Assembly: GCA_035626675.1 (NCBI GenBank)
Contig: DASPNH010000220.1
Span: 1 to 64,000 of the forward strand
From: DASPNH01 sp035626675
GTDB lineage: Bacteria; Desulfobacterota; Binatia; UBA1149; CAITLU01
Direction of reading: 5' to 3'
Length of the DNA: 64,000 nucleotides
Part shown: positions 16,818 through 25,212 of the stretch, in pieces
Position numbering within the stretch: the stretch's first letter is position 1
Layout of the letters: each line of letters opens with the position of its first letter
The notes under the pieces: generated by a model
Told to the model about the DNA's origin: nothing
The model's database searches: none
The model's input: only the letters and a program-made list of their open reading frames with translations
Made by a program: the position numbers and the translations under genes

Positions 16818-19049
16818 ATGGCCGAGCGACGAATCGCGCAGCGCGTCTGTCCTTTCTGTGAAGCGACCTGCGGCGTCAGCCTGGAGATCGAGGAAGGACG
16901 CATCGTTACCGTGCGCGGCGACGAGGACGATCCGTTCTCGCGCGGCTACATCTGTCCCAAAGCCTATGGACTCAAGGGGCTGTACGAGGACCCGGAGCGG
17001 CTGCGCCGTCCGGTCCGGCGCGTCGGCGAAGGCTGGGAAGAAATTTCGTGGGAGGAAGCCTACGCCGAGGTCGCGCGCGGGCTTCTGGCGGTGCGCGAGA
17101 AACACGGCAACGACGCCGTCGGCATGTACACCGGCAACCCGGTCGTGCACGACCTCGGGTCGGTCCTGTATCGCCCCGTACTCTCGCGCGCGCTCGGCTC
17201 CAAGAGCCAGTTCAACTCCGCCGCCATCGATACGCTTCCCAAGATCGTCCAGACCGGCCTCATGTTCGGCCGCCAGTTTCCGCTCGGCGTGCCCATTTCC
17301 GACATCGATCGCACGCACTATCTGCTGATCGTGGGCGCCAACCCGATGGTCTCGCATGGCAGCCTCATGACCACGCCCGACATGCCGGGACGGCTCGAGG
17401 AGGTGCAGGAGCGCGGCGGCAGGATCGTCGTCATCGATCCGCGCCGCACCGAGACGGCGCGCATGGCCGACGAGCATCACTTCATCCGGCCCGGCAGCGA
17501 CGGCGCCTTCCTGCTCGCCATGGTGCAGGTGATGTTCGCCGAAGGCCTCGTCCGTCTGGGCCGCGCCGGTGGCATGGTCGAAGGCCTCGATGCGATTCGC
17601 AGCCTGGTCGCCGAGTTCACGCCCGAAGCGGTTGCCGGCTATTGCGGCATCGCACCGGAAGTCACGCGCCGGCTTGCGCGCGAGCTCTGCGCGGCGCCCA
17701 GCGCTGCATGCTACGGGCGCCTGGGCACCTGCGTGCAGGAGTTCGGGCTGCTGGCGAGCTGGGGATGCGACCTCGTCAATATTCTCTCGGGCAATCTCGA
17801 CCGCGAAGGCGGCGTCATGTTCACGACGCCGGCCGCTCCCGTCGATGCCGCTCTTCCGCGCGGCAAGGGCTTCGAGATCGGACGCTGGCGAAGTCGCGTC
17901 AGCGGCCGTCCCGAAGTCGGCGGCCTGATTCCATCCTCGACGATGTGCGAGGAGATGCTGACTCCGGGACCGGGTCAGGTGCGCGCGATGATCCTGCTGG
18001 CGACCAATCCCACCGTCAGCGCGGCCAACTCGACGCGCCTGACCGAAGCGTTCTCGAACCTCGAATTCCTGGTCTGCATCGACTTCTACATCAACGAGAC
18101 CACGCGCCTGGCCAACGTCATCCTGCCCCCGCCGTCCTACGTCGAGCACTCCGGCTACGAGCTGGCGCTGTACCTGCTGTCGGTGCGCAACTTCGCCAAG
18201 TGGTATCCCGAAGCCCTGCCTCCTCCGGACGGATCGCAGCACAGCTGGCAGATCCTGCTGACACTGTCCGCGCACATGCTCGGAATGGGCGCGGCGCCGC
18301 TGCAGATGGTCGACGATTTCGTGCTGCAGCAGTACGCGCAGGCAGTGGCCGAGAGCGGGCGCTGGGACGGACTGACGCCCGAGGAAATCGTCGAGAAGGT
18401 CGGAGCGGGGCAGGGCCCCGAACGTCTCCTGGACATGCTGCTGCGCGTGGGCCCCTACGGCGACGGCTTCGGCCGCAGGCAGCAGGGCCTGACGCTGGCG
18501 CGCCTGCGCGAGCATCCCCACGGCATCGACCTCGGCCCGCTGGCGCCGCATCTTGCCGACGTCATCAACACCGTCAGCGCAAGGATCGAGCTGGCGCCGC
18601 AGGAGATGGTCGCCGACCTGTCGCGCCTGCGCGCCGCGATGTCGGCGACGCCGGCGCCGACGGTGCTGATCGGGCGCCGCGACGTGCGCTCGTGCAACTC
18701 GTTCATGCACAACGTGCGCGCGCTGGTGAAGGGGCGCGATCGCTGCACGCTGCACCTCTCGTCGCAGGATGCATCGCGCGCAGGTCTGACAGCCGGCGAC
18801 CGCGCACGCGTCACCAGCCGTACCGGCAGCCTGGTCGTTCCGATCGAGATCACCGACGACCTCATGCCGGGCGTGGTCAGCCTGCCGCACGGCTGGGGAC
18901 ACGATGTGGGCGGTTCGCGTCTGTCGGTGGCGGCCGAGCACGCGGGCGTCAACGCCAACGTCCTGACCGACGACACGATCTACGACGAAGCCACCGGGAC
19001 CACGGTCTTCAACGGCATCGCCGTTCGTTTGGAGCGCGCCGCGCCATAG
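16818..19049 (+). CDS. Molybdopterin-dependent oxidoreductase (FdhA/NarB-like)
   Basis: A 743-residue molybdenum or tungsten enzyme of the DMSO-reductase family. The N-terminal [4Fe-4S] motif has Cys11, Cys14, Cys18 and Cys46 (VCPFCEATCG...YICPKA). The central domain holds the pterin-binding blocks LLIVGANPMVSHG and VIDPRRTETARMADEH, and the C-terminal cap begins near residue 610. There is no twin-arginine signal, so it is probably cytoplasmic. AAGGAGG stands six bases before ATG 16818. No ferredoxin, NADH-binding or maturation partner is adjacent, so the electron partner and substrate are unknown. The closest broad relatives are assimilatory nitrate reductases and formate dehydrogenases. Confidence 0.85.
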   Translation: MAERRIAQRVCPFCEATCGVSLEIEEGRIVTVRGDEDDPFSRGYICPKAYGLKGLYEDPERLRRPVRRVGEGWEEISWEEAYAEVARGLLAVREKHGNDAVGMYTGNPVVHDLGSVLYRPVLSRALGSKSQFNSAAIDTLPKIVQTGLMFGRQFPLGVPISDIDRTHYLLIVGANPMVSHGSLMTTPDMPGRLEEVQERGGRIVVIDPRRTETARMADEHHFIRPGSDGAFLLAMVQVMFAEGLVRLGRAGGMVEGLDAIRSLVAEFTPEAVAGYCGIAPEVTRRLARELCAAPSAACYGRLGTCVQEFGLLASWGCDLVNILSGNLDREGGVMFTTPAAPVDAALPRGKGFEIGRWRSRVSGRPEVGGLIPSSTMCEEMLTPGPGQVRAMILLATNPTVSAANSTRLTEAFSNLEFLVCIDFYINETTRLANVILPPPSYVEHSGYELALYLLSVRNFAKWYPEALPPPDGSQHSWQILLTLSAHMLGMGAAPLQMVDDFVLQQYAQAVAESGRWDGLTPEEIVEKVGAGQGPERLLDMLLRVGPYGDGFGRRQQGLTLARLREHPHGIDLGPLAPHLADVINTVSARIELAPQEMVADLSRLRAAMSATPAPTVLIGRRDVRSCNSFMHNVRALVKGRDRCTLHLSSQDASRAGLTAGDRARVTSRTGSLVVPIEITDDLMPGVVSLPHGWGHDVGGSRLSVAAEHAGVNANVLTDDTIYDEATGTTVFNGIAVRLERAAP

Positions 19050-19063
19050 CCCGCCGGCGGGCT
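19048..19063. terminator. Possible hairpin at the end of the oxidoreductase gene
   Basis: A perfect 16-base palindrome (AGCCCGCCGGCGGGCT) begins inside the stop codon of the molybdopterin enzyme gene. It could fold with a 4-base loop but has no following T-run, so its terminator role is weakly supported. Confidence 0.3.
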
Positions 19064-19239
19064 GGCGCCTGGTGCGCGCTGGCCGCCGCACGTGTGAAAC
19101 TTTCCACTCCTACCTGACCGGCCTTGTTCCAGGTCTGGCAGCATGAGCACATGCGTGCGTTCTTCGATGCGCCTGCGCGTTGGCCTCCAAGCGTGCGTCG
19201 CGCAACTTTCATCTCTGCGGACCGGGAGGGCGCGTTTTC

Positions 19240-20877
19240 ATGTGGAGGATCTGCCAGGGCATCGCCCTTGCCATCATCATCGCCGTAGCCGTCGCGCCGC
19301 AGGCTGCTGCGGCCGACCCGGCCTCGGCCGTCCTCGTTTCCTGGGACGGAGCGCGCTACGACATCCTGCAGGAACTGCTGCGATGGCAGCCACTGTCGAA
19401 GCCGCCGGTGCCGTGCCCGGCGAAATCCGCTCCGGCGCGCATGCCCAAACCTTGCGGAGCGCACTGGAGCTGCCTGCCCACGCTGTGCTCGTTCCAGATC
19501 GTCGAGAGCGGGGTCGTCTCCGGCAAGCCGCTGACGCGCGTACAGCACGCCAGCATGCTCAGCGGACAGCCACCCGAAGTCACCGGCGTGACCACCAACA
19601 ACGGCGGCGGCACGATGCCGCCCGGGCTCAGCATCTACGAGCGTCTGCACGATCGCCTCGGCAACGTCGGCTTCGCCCACGTCGGAAGCATTCGTTACAC
19701 GGTCACGGGAATTCTGGCGTGGGCGCGCGACGGCGTGATCGCGCCCGGGTTCATCCAGTCGCGCGGCGGACCCGACAAGTTCACCGGCATCGGCGCCAAC
19801 GAGCAGCTCTTCCCGTTGCTCGAAAGCCTGGCCGGCCAGCCCTTCTTCGCGTTCCAGCATCAGAAGGGCATCGACTGGAGCGGTCATCGCATCGGTGACG
19901 GATCGGTGCAGTACCGCGAAGCGATGATGCATGCCGACGACCGGCTCGCCGAGCTCCTGGGCGAGCTCGACCGCATCGGCGCCGGCGACGCCAATGTCTA
20001 CGTCACCACCGATCACGGCTTCCAGGGCCGCACCCATCTCGGACGGGTTCGCCGCAGCGTGGCGCGGACGTGGTTCGCGTCGCGACATCGCGATCTGCGC
20101 TGCTTCGCTCGCGGCGACGTCCTGGACGTGACGCCGACCGTGCTGCACGCGTTCGGCATCGATCCGGCCACCGAGGCCGACCTGGGCGGTCGCTCGTTCC
20201 TGGAGGCGGGACGGACGGGTAAATGCGCAGAGCCGACCTGCGGCAATGCGATCCTCGAGCCCGGCGAAGACTGCGAGATCGACGTCACCGCCTCCGAAAG
20301 CTGCGAGTCGCTCGGCTATCTGCGCGGGCAGCTCGGCTGCAGCTCCGAATGCGTGTTCGACACCAGCGAATGCGCCGACGGCGTCGGGTCTGCCCGCCTC
20401 TCGCTGCGGTCCTCCGAGCGCGGCAGCCGCGTCGTCGACCTGCGCCTTTCCGATCGCGAGCGCGGCAGTCCCGTCATCGATCCGCAGACGCAGGCGCTGC
20501 AGGTGCAGATCGAGGAGGAGGGCCAGGAAATCTGGCGTGCCAGGATCGAGCCCGGCCAGGGCACGTGGACGGTAAACGGACGCATCAGCTGGTCGGCGCC
20601 GCGCGAGAGCCGCGCCGACGGGCTCAACGACGTGCTGCTGACCGACCCGGACCATCGTATGAAGATCTTCCTGCGCGCCAGCCACGCACCGATCGCCGAC
20701 GACTTCGCTCCGCATTGGGTCCGCGTGGTGCTGCACATCGGCGCCGAGCGGTTCGACATGGACCTGAAATGCGAGGGCTCGCCGCTCGGTTCCATCGTCT
20801 GCGAAGAGCAGCCGGTGGAAGAGCTCGCACGCAGCGCTCACGCCGACTGCGCGCATGGCCGGGGCCATCGCCACTGA
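19240..20877 (+). CDS. Secreted alkaline-phosphatase-superfamily (nucleotide pyrophosphatase-like) protein
   Basis: A 545-residue exported protein. A signal peptide ending AAAA leads into SWDGARYD, the first metal-binding strand of the phosphodiesterase/phosphatase superfamily (Asp36). The segment TRVQHASMLSG occupies the nucleophile region, and TTDHGFQG carries the later Asp-His metal ligands. This supports a two-metal hydrolase, though the exact nucleophile is not certain. After residue 325 comes a Cys-rich motif (CAEPTCGNAILEPGEDCE) and a C-terminal beta-rich domain typical of surface proteins in this window. ATG 19240 was chosen for its clean signal peptide. The stop overlaps a possible ATG of the following gene (TGATG). 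Confidence 0.75.
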   Translation: MWRICQGIALAIIIAVAVAPQAAAADPASAVLVSWDGARYDILQELLRWQPLSKPPVPCPAKSAPARMPKPCGAHWSCLPTLCSFQIVESGVVSGKPLTRVQHASMLSGQPPEVTGVTTNNGGGTMPPGLSIYERLHDRLGNVGFAHVGSIRYTVTGILAWARDGVIAPGFIQSRGGPDKFTGIGANEQLFPLLESLAGQPFFAFQHQKGIDWSGHRIGDGSVQYREAMMHADDRLAELLGELDRIGAGDANVYVTTDHGFQGRTHLGRVRRSVARTWFASRHRDLRCFARGDVLDVTPTVLHAFGIDPATEADLGGRSFLEAGRTGKCAEPTCGNAILEPGEDCEIDVTASESCESLGYLRGQLGCSSECVFDTSECADGVGSARLSLRSSERGSRVVDLRLSDRERGSPVIDPQTQALQVQIEEEGQEIWRARIEPGQGTWTVNGRISWSAPRESRADGLNDVLLTDPDHRMKIFLRASHAPIADDFAPHWVRVVLHIGAERFDMDLKCEGSPLGSIVCEEQPVEELARSAHADCAHGRGHRH

Positions 20878-20954
20878 TGCCGGCCTGGCCAGAGTTTGCG
20901 TCTTGGTTGCACCCTGGCGGTGCGATACGACCAGGGGCAGAGTCTTGGCTGCCG

Positions 20955-22853
20955 ATGCTCGCCCGTATCCTGCTCTCGCCGATCGCGTTCTGGCTGGTTG
21001 CGGGCGCGCAAGCGCTCGCGGCGCTGACGCCTTCGATTCCCGAAGTTCGCCTCATGCCAGCCATCAGCGGCGTCAGTCTCGAAGACGGCGCCGTGCACGC
21101 GCTTGCGGGCGGACGCGCCCTGGCCGTCTGGACGAGCGCGATACCCGGAATCGGGATCGGCACGGCATTCGGTCAGATCGTCGGGACCGATGGCCGCCCC
21201 GATGGTTCGGCCTTTGTGCTGAATGCGCAAACCGGGCTGACGCCGGAATCGCTCGATCGCCTGGTTGCGGCGGTTGCCCCCGACGGCTCCTTCCTGGTGG
21301 CGTGGCAGGCGCAGGATCCCGACGATGAGGATGCGCACCTGATCTACGCTCGCGCCTACGATGCGGCCGCCGTTCCTCGAAGCGCCGAGATCGCGATCGA
21401 TACCGATGAGGGCCGCGACGAGCTTGCCGGAGTGACCGCCGACGGCAGCGGCAGGTTCGTCGTTTCGTGGTCCACGGACACCGGCGTGTCCACCGAGGTC
21501 AGGCTGCGATGGATCGCCAACGACGGCAGTCCGCTGGCGCCGGCGGTGATCGTCGACTCGGCAACCGAAGGCATCGAGCAGGCAGGCGCTCTGGCCGTCA
21601 CGGCCGCCGGAGACGGGATCGTGGTCGCCTGGCGACGCGCCGTGCGCGTCTCGCCGGGCGGCGGCGACTGGGACGAGCTCGGCTACATGCGATCGTATGG
21701 CGCCGACGGCGCACCTGCCGGCGCTCCTTTCGTGTTCGACGACCCGCCGGTCAACGGCCAGATCTATCGCATGTCGCTCGGCGCCGATGACCAGGACCGT
21801 TTGAGCGCAGCGTGGTTCGTCTCCGACGCGGCCTTCGGCACGTGGCGCGCCCGGCGCCTGTCCCTGGATGGCAGCGCGCTGGCGGAGCTGGCGATCCCCT
21901 CGCAGCAGCACTTTACGCTCGAGACCACGGCCGCCGGCGAGTTGACGGCCGCCTGGAGCGAGCTCCCGGCCGACTCCATCTACCAGTCGTTCGCGCAGAC
22001 CTATGCCGTCGACGGAACGCTGGCCGAGGAGCCGGTCGCTCTGATCGACGATCTCTATCTGACCTCGAGCTTCCAGGGCGAGCTCGCCGATTTCGACGTC
22101 AACGAGGCCGGCAGCCTGTGGGTCCTGATCGCCGAGCGCCGCAGTGGCATGAGCTTCCAGGATGTCTCCGGATATTTCGTCCGCCGCATCTGCAGCGGCG
22201 CCGACGCGACGTGCAAACTCTGCCCCGACTTCGACGACGACGTCGACTCGGACGCCGATGGCGTCCCGGACGGATGCGACCCGTGCACGAACGTCGGCGC
22301 CGGCCAGGATGCCACCAGACATTCGGTCATGGCCTCCTTCGGCGGCGAAGAGCCCGATCCGCTCATCATCGCGGTGCGCGACAACAGGGTCGCGATGCGA
22401 CATCGCGTCGTGCTGCCGCCGTCGACGAGCTTCGCGACGCTACCGGTGGAGCAGACCGGCGTTCGCCTGCGCATCGAGAGCGCCGGTGGCGGGGCGATGG
22501 TCGACGTGACGCTGCCCGGTGGGGTCTTCGGCGGCACCGGCACCGCGGGCTGGATGCGCAAAGGCAGCAAGATCATCTATCAGGACCGGACCGTCATGCC
22601 GGCCAACGGTTTTCGGCGCCTGATCCTGAAGGACATGGGCGCGGCGCAGCCGAACCTTGTCTCGGTGCAGATCAAGGCCGCCGGTGGCACCTACGCTGTC
22701 GACGCCAGTCTCCTGCCGCTGACGGCCATCCTGACCCTGGGCGGGTCTGCGCAGGCCGATGCGGGAGTCTGCAGCGAATCGCGGTACATCCTCGCCGAGT
22801 GCGAGGCGTTCGGAACGCTGGTTCGTTCCACCGTCGTGTGTTCCTCGCGCTAG
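20955..22853 (+). CDS. Secreted beta-rich protein with a thrombospondin-3-like calcium motif
   Basis: A 632-residue exported protein of unknown function. A signal peptide (MLARILLSPIAFWLVAGAQALA) precedes about 400 residues of repeated strands with the pattern DGSFLVAWQ, GRFVVSWS, DGIVVAWRR and DRLSAAWF, suggesting a beta-propeller-like fold. At about residue 425, DFDDDVDSDADGVPDGCD is a thrombospondin type 3 calcium motif, flanked by Cys pairs. The C-terminal 190 residues form a further beta domain with Cys at the end. I chose ATG 20955 for the signal peptide; an in-frame ATG at 20877 overlaps the previous stop and may couple translation. Probably works on the cell surface with the preceding protein. 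Confidence 0.65.
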   Translation: MLARILLSPIAFWLVAGAQALAALTPSIPEVRLMPAISGVSLEDGAVHALAGGRALAVWTSAIPGIGIGTAFGQIVGTDGRPDGSAFVLNAQTGLTPESLDRLVAAVAPDGSFLVAWQAQDPDDEDAHLIYARAYDAAAVPRSAEIAIDTDEGRDELAGVTADGSGRFVVSWSTDTGVSTEVRLRWIANDGSPLAPAVIVDSATEGIEQAGALAVTAAGDGIVVAWRRAVRVSPGGGDWDELGYMRSYGADGAPAGAPFVFDDPPVNGQIYRMSLGADDQDRLSAAWFVSDAAFGTWRARRLSLDGSALAELAIPSQQHFTLETTAAGELTAAWSELPADSIYQSFAQTYAVDGTLAEEPVALIDDLYLTSSFQGELADFDVNEAGSLWVLIAERRSGMSFQDVSGYFVRRICSGADATCKLCPDFDDDVDSDADGVPDGCDPCTNVGAGQDATRHSVMASFGGEEPDPLIIAVRDNRVAMRHRVVLPPSTSFATLPVEQTGVRLRIESAGGGAMVDVTLPGGVFGGTGTAGWMRKGSKIIYQDRTVMPANGFRRLILKDMGAAQPNLVSVQIKAAGGTYAVDASLLPLTAILTLGGSAQADAGVCSESRYILAECEAFGTLVRSTVVCSSR

Positions 22854-23056
22854 GAAGCACGCTCGGGCAACGCCGGGTCGGGGATTTCGAGCGCACCAGG
22901 ATTCATGCGCGGCCACACCGGCGCGTGCGATGGATCCGATCGTCGACAGGAACGATGCGTGTCGCAGCCAATGCGCAGCGTCGCAGACGCACGCCGCTTG
23001 CGAGTGGCTGCGAAATCCACGCTACCCACGCGTGAATCTCCTGCTAGGCTACGATC

Positions 23057-24157
23057 ATGGTCTCGACCGTCGCACGCCTGTCGCGCACGTTCACCGATAC
23101 GGCCGAGGAAGCCCTCCACCTCTGGCGCCATCGCGGCCTGGCCGTGGGCACCGGCCTCGGCTACGCCCTCTGGCGCCGCCTGCTGCAGCCGGGGGGCACC
23201 AGGCTGCGCCGAAGGACGGTGACGACGCTTGCCGCACGCTTCGAAGACCTGCTGCAGCGCGATCTCGCCAACGCGCGAGCCGGCTACTATCCGCGCAGCC
23301 TCCTGCATCAATTCCCGGCTCTCGATTATGTACGCGCGATGCCCGAAGCGCTGCTGGAGCTGCCGCGCGTCCTGCTGCGCAGCTATCTGGGCCGCTACGA
23401 GGATCTTCCCGCCCAGGCCGAGCCCGACCGGTATCCGCGCTACTACCGGCGCAACTTCCACTGGCAGAGTGACGGCTGGCTGAGCGAGCGATCGGCGCGG
23501 TTATACGATGCGTCGGTCGAGTTCCTGTTCGGCGGAACGGCCGACGTCATGCGCCGCATGGCCATTCCTCCGCTCGTGGATGCAGTGGCCGAGGCAAAAC
23601 GGCCGCGCATCCTGGACGTCGCGTGCGGCACCGGGCGGTTTCTGGCACAGCTCGGGCGCGCCCTTCCCCAGGCCCGGCTCTATGGCCTGGACATGAGCCC
23701 CTTCTACGTGCGGCACGCGCAGCGCTCGCTCGATGCGCGCCTGGACGTGACGCTGGTTGCCGAGGACGCGGTCGGGATGCCGTGGGCCGACGGGTTCTTC
23801 GACGCCGTCGCCAGCGTCTATCTGTTTCACGAGCTGCCGCAGCGCGTGCGGCGCCAGGTGGTGCGAGAGATCCACAGGGTGCTGCGTCCCGGCGGCACGC
23901 TGGTGATCTGCGATTCGGCCCAGCTCAGCGACAGCGCCGTCATCGCCGATGCGTTGTACGGATTCGCCAAGGGCTACCACGAGCCCTACTACAAGAGCTA
24001 TCTGCGCGACGATCTGTCGGCGCTGCTCATCGAGTGTGGCATGGAGGTTGCCCACGCCGAGCCGCACCTGGTCTCCAAAGTCGCGGTCGCACGCAAGCCC
24101 TTGCCCGCGCGCCGGCGCGTTTCGAGCAGTCCAGGCCGGCGGCGCCGGACGTCCTGA
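23057..24157 (+). CDS. Class I SAM-dependent methyltransferase
   Basis: A 366-residue protein. Motif I is ILDVACGTGRFL (about residue 195), followed by the acidic LYGLDMSP strand and the post-motif VASVYLFHELP and VLRPGGTLVI, all typical of UbiE/COQ5-like methyltransferases. An N-terminal extension of about 190 residues holds RYPRYYRRNFHWQSDGWLSE, seen in some quinone- or lipid-directed members of the family. The Arg-rich C-terminus (RRRVSSSPGRRRR) is unusual. Substrate unknown; a lipid or quinone target is a guess. It stands alone, 203 bases after the previous gene and convergent with the beta-helix gene. Confidence 0.8.
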   Translation: MVSTVARLSRTFTDTAEEALHLWRHRGLAVGTGLGYALWRRLLQPGGTRLRRRTVTTLAARFEDLLQRDLANARAGYYPRSLLHQFPALDYVRAMPEALLELPRVLLRSYLGRYEDLPAQAEPDRYPRYYRRNFHWQSDGWLSERSARLYDASVEFLFGGTADVMRRMAIPPLVDAVAEAKRPRILDVACGTGRFLAQLGRALPQARLYGLDMSPFYVRHAQRSLDARLDVTLVAEDAVGMPWADGFFDAVASVYLFHELPQRVRRQVVREIHRVLRPGGTLVICDSAQLSDSAVIADALYGFAKGYHEPYYKSYLRDDLSALLIECGMEVAHAEPHLVSKVAVARKPLPARRRVSSSPGRRRRTS

Positions 24158-24290
24158 CGCGTTCGCGCTGTCGTTGCTGCGCGTTCTCCAGTGCGCCCGG
24201 TTTGCAGGTGTGCGCAGTCTGCTGGCGCGGCCGCTCGGTCAGCTGGTGCCGTCTCCCGCTCCGTCACGGGCGCTAGGTCGCCAGCGCGCG

Positions 24291-25061
24291 CTAGTCGTCG
24301 GTACACACCGCCCAGGTGCCCTCGACCGTGTTGCCGATGGTCAGGCGCCCGCTCCGGTTGCATACCGTGTTCTTGAGCACGGGGCGCTTGATCGTCTTCA
24401 GGTCATAGCCCGGATCGAAATCGGTGCCGTTGCCGATGACGTCGCTGTCGATCAGCACCGCCTTTCCGCTGCTGAGAATGCCGGTGCCATCGTTGGTCTC
24501 GACGCTGGAAGCCAGCAGCTTGATGCGCTTGGCCTTGATCCCCGTACCGTCATTCTCGTGCACGTGGACGTTCTCGCCTTTGATGCTGCCCTTGTCGGTC
24601 AGGTTCGAAGGCGCGATCGCGATTCCGCCGTGATTGTTGGCGGTCACGTTCACGTTGAGGAGCGAGAGCTTGCCATCGCTCGTCAGGACGATCCCGTAGG
24701 TCAGGTTGCCGAGGACGTCCGTGTCGATGACGGTGATGCGCGGCTTCGGGTTGGTCGAAGAGCTGATACCGGCTCCCGAGAAGCCGGTGATCTCGCCCGG
24801 TCCCTGGATCGTGCACGACGTCGTGCACAGCACGCCGTTGGCGCCTCCGGAAAGCGAATGGCCGTCGAGCACCAGCGTGCCGCCACTTTCGACCACCACG
24901 CCGGTCTGCGTCGACAGGGAGCAAACCACGTCGCCTTGCAGCACGCCTGTCTCGCCGGCGGGAACGTTGCCGCCGCAGGCGGTGATCGCGACGTCGGCCG
25001 AAGCCGAAGTTGTGAGGAAGGTCAGGAGCGTGGCGGTGCAGATCGAGCCAAATGCGCGCAT
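24291..25061 (-). CDS. Secreted beta-helix-like protein
   Basis: A 256-residue exported protein with a signal peptide ending ASA. It opens with ACGGNVPAGETGVLQGDVVCSL and contains strands such as VVVESGGTLVLDGHSL, CTIQGPGEITGF, NHGGIAIAPSN and NDGTGIKAKRIKLL, giving a short right-handed beta-helix pattern. It ends with two Cys (NTVCNRSG and WAVCTDD) as in the larger relative at 11460-12521. The start ATG at 25061 is preceded by a GGGAG-like element. No active site is recognisable. Confidence 0.65.
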   Translation of the reverse strand: MRAFGSICTATLLTFLTTSASADVAITACGGNVPAGETGVLQGDVVCSLSTQTGVVVESGGTLVLDGHSLSGGANGVLCTTSCTIQGPGEITGFSGAGISSSTNPKPRITVIDTDVLGNLTYGIVLTSDGKLSLLNVNVTANNHGGIAIAPSNLTDKGSIKGENVHVHENDGTGIKAKRIKLLASSVETNDGTGILSSGKAVLIDSDVIGNGTDFDPGYDLKTIKRPVLKNTVCNRSGRLTIGNTVEGTWAVCTDD

Positions 25062-25212
25062 TCGGGCTCTCCCGTGAGCCGACGAAGGCGGCTCGAGGCC
25101 GTTGGATTGGTAGAAGCGCTCGGACTCGCGAAGCGATTGCGACCCTCCCCGGCACGCTCCCCTGGCCCCGAGTCCCTATAGCACGCAGCCGCGCGCTGAT
25201 GGTAGGGCTCGC

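Noticed and set aside
15258..19091. A 1,277-codon minus-strand frame across the molybdopterin gene and the secreted-protein gene
   Set aside because: It crosses two well-supported genes in wrong frames and encodes low-complexity Arg/Gln/His-rich sequence.
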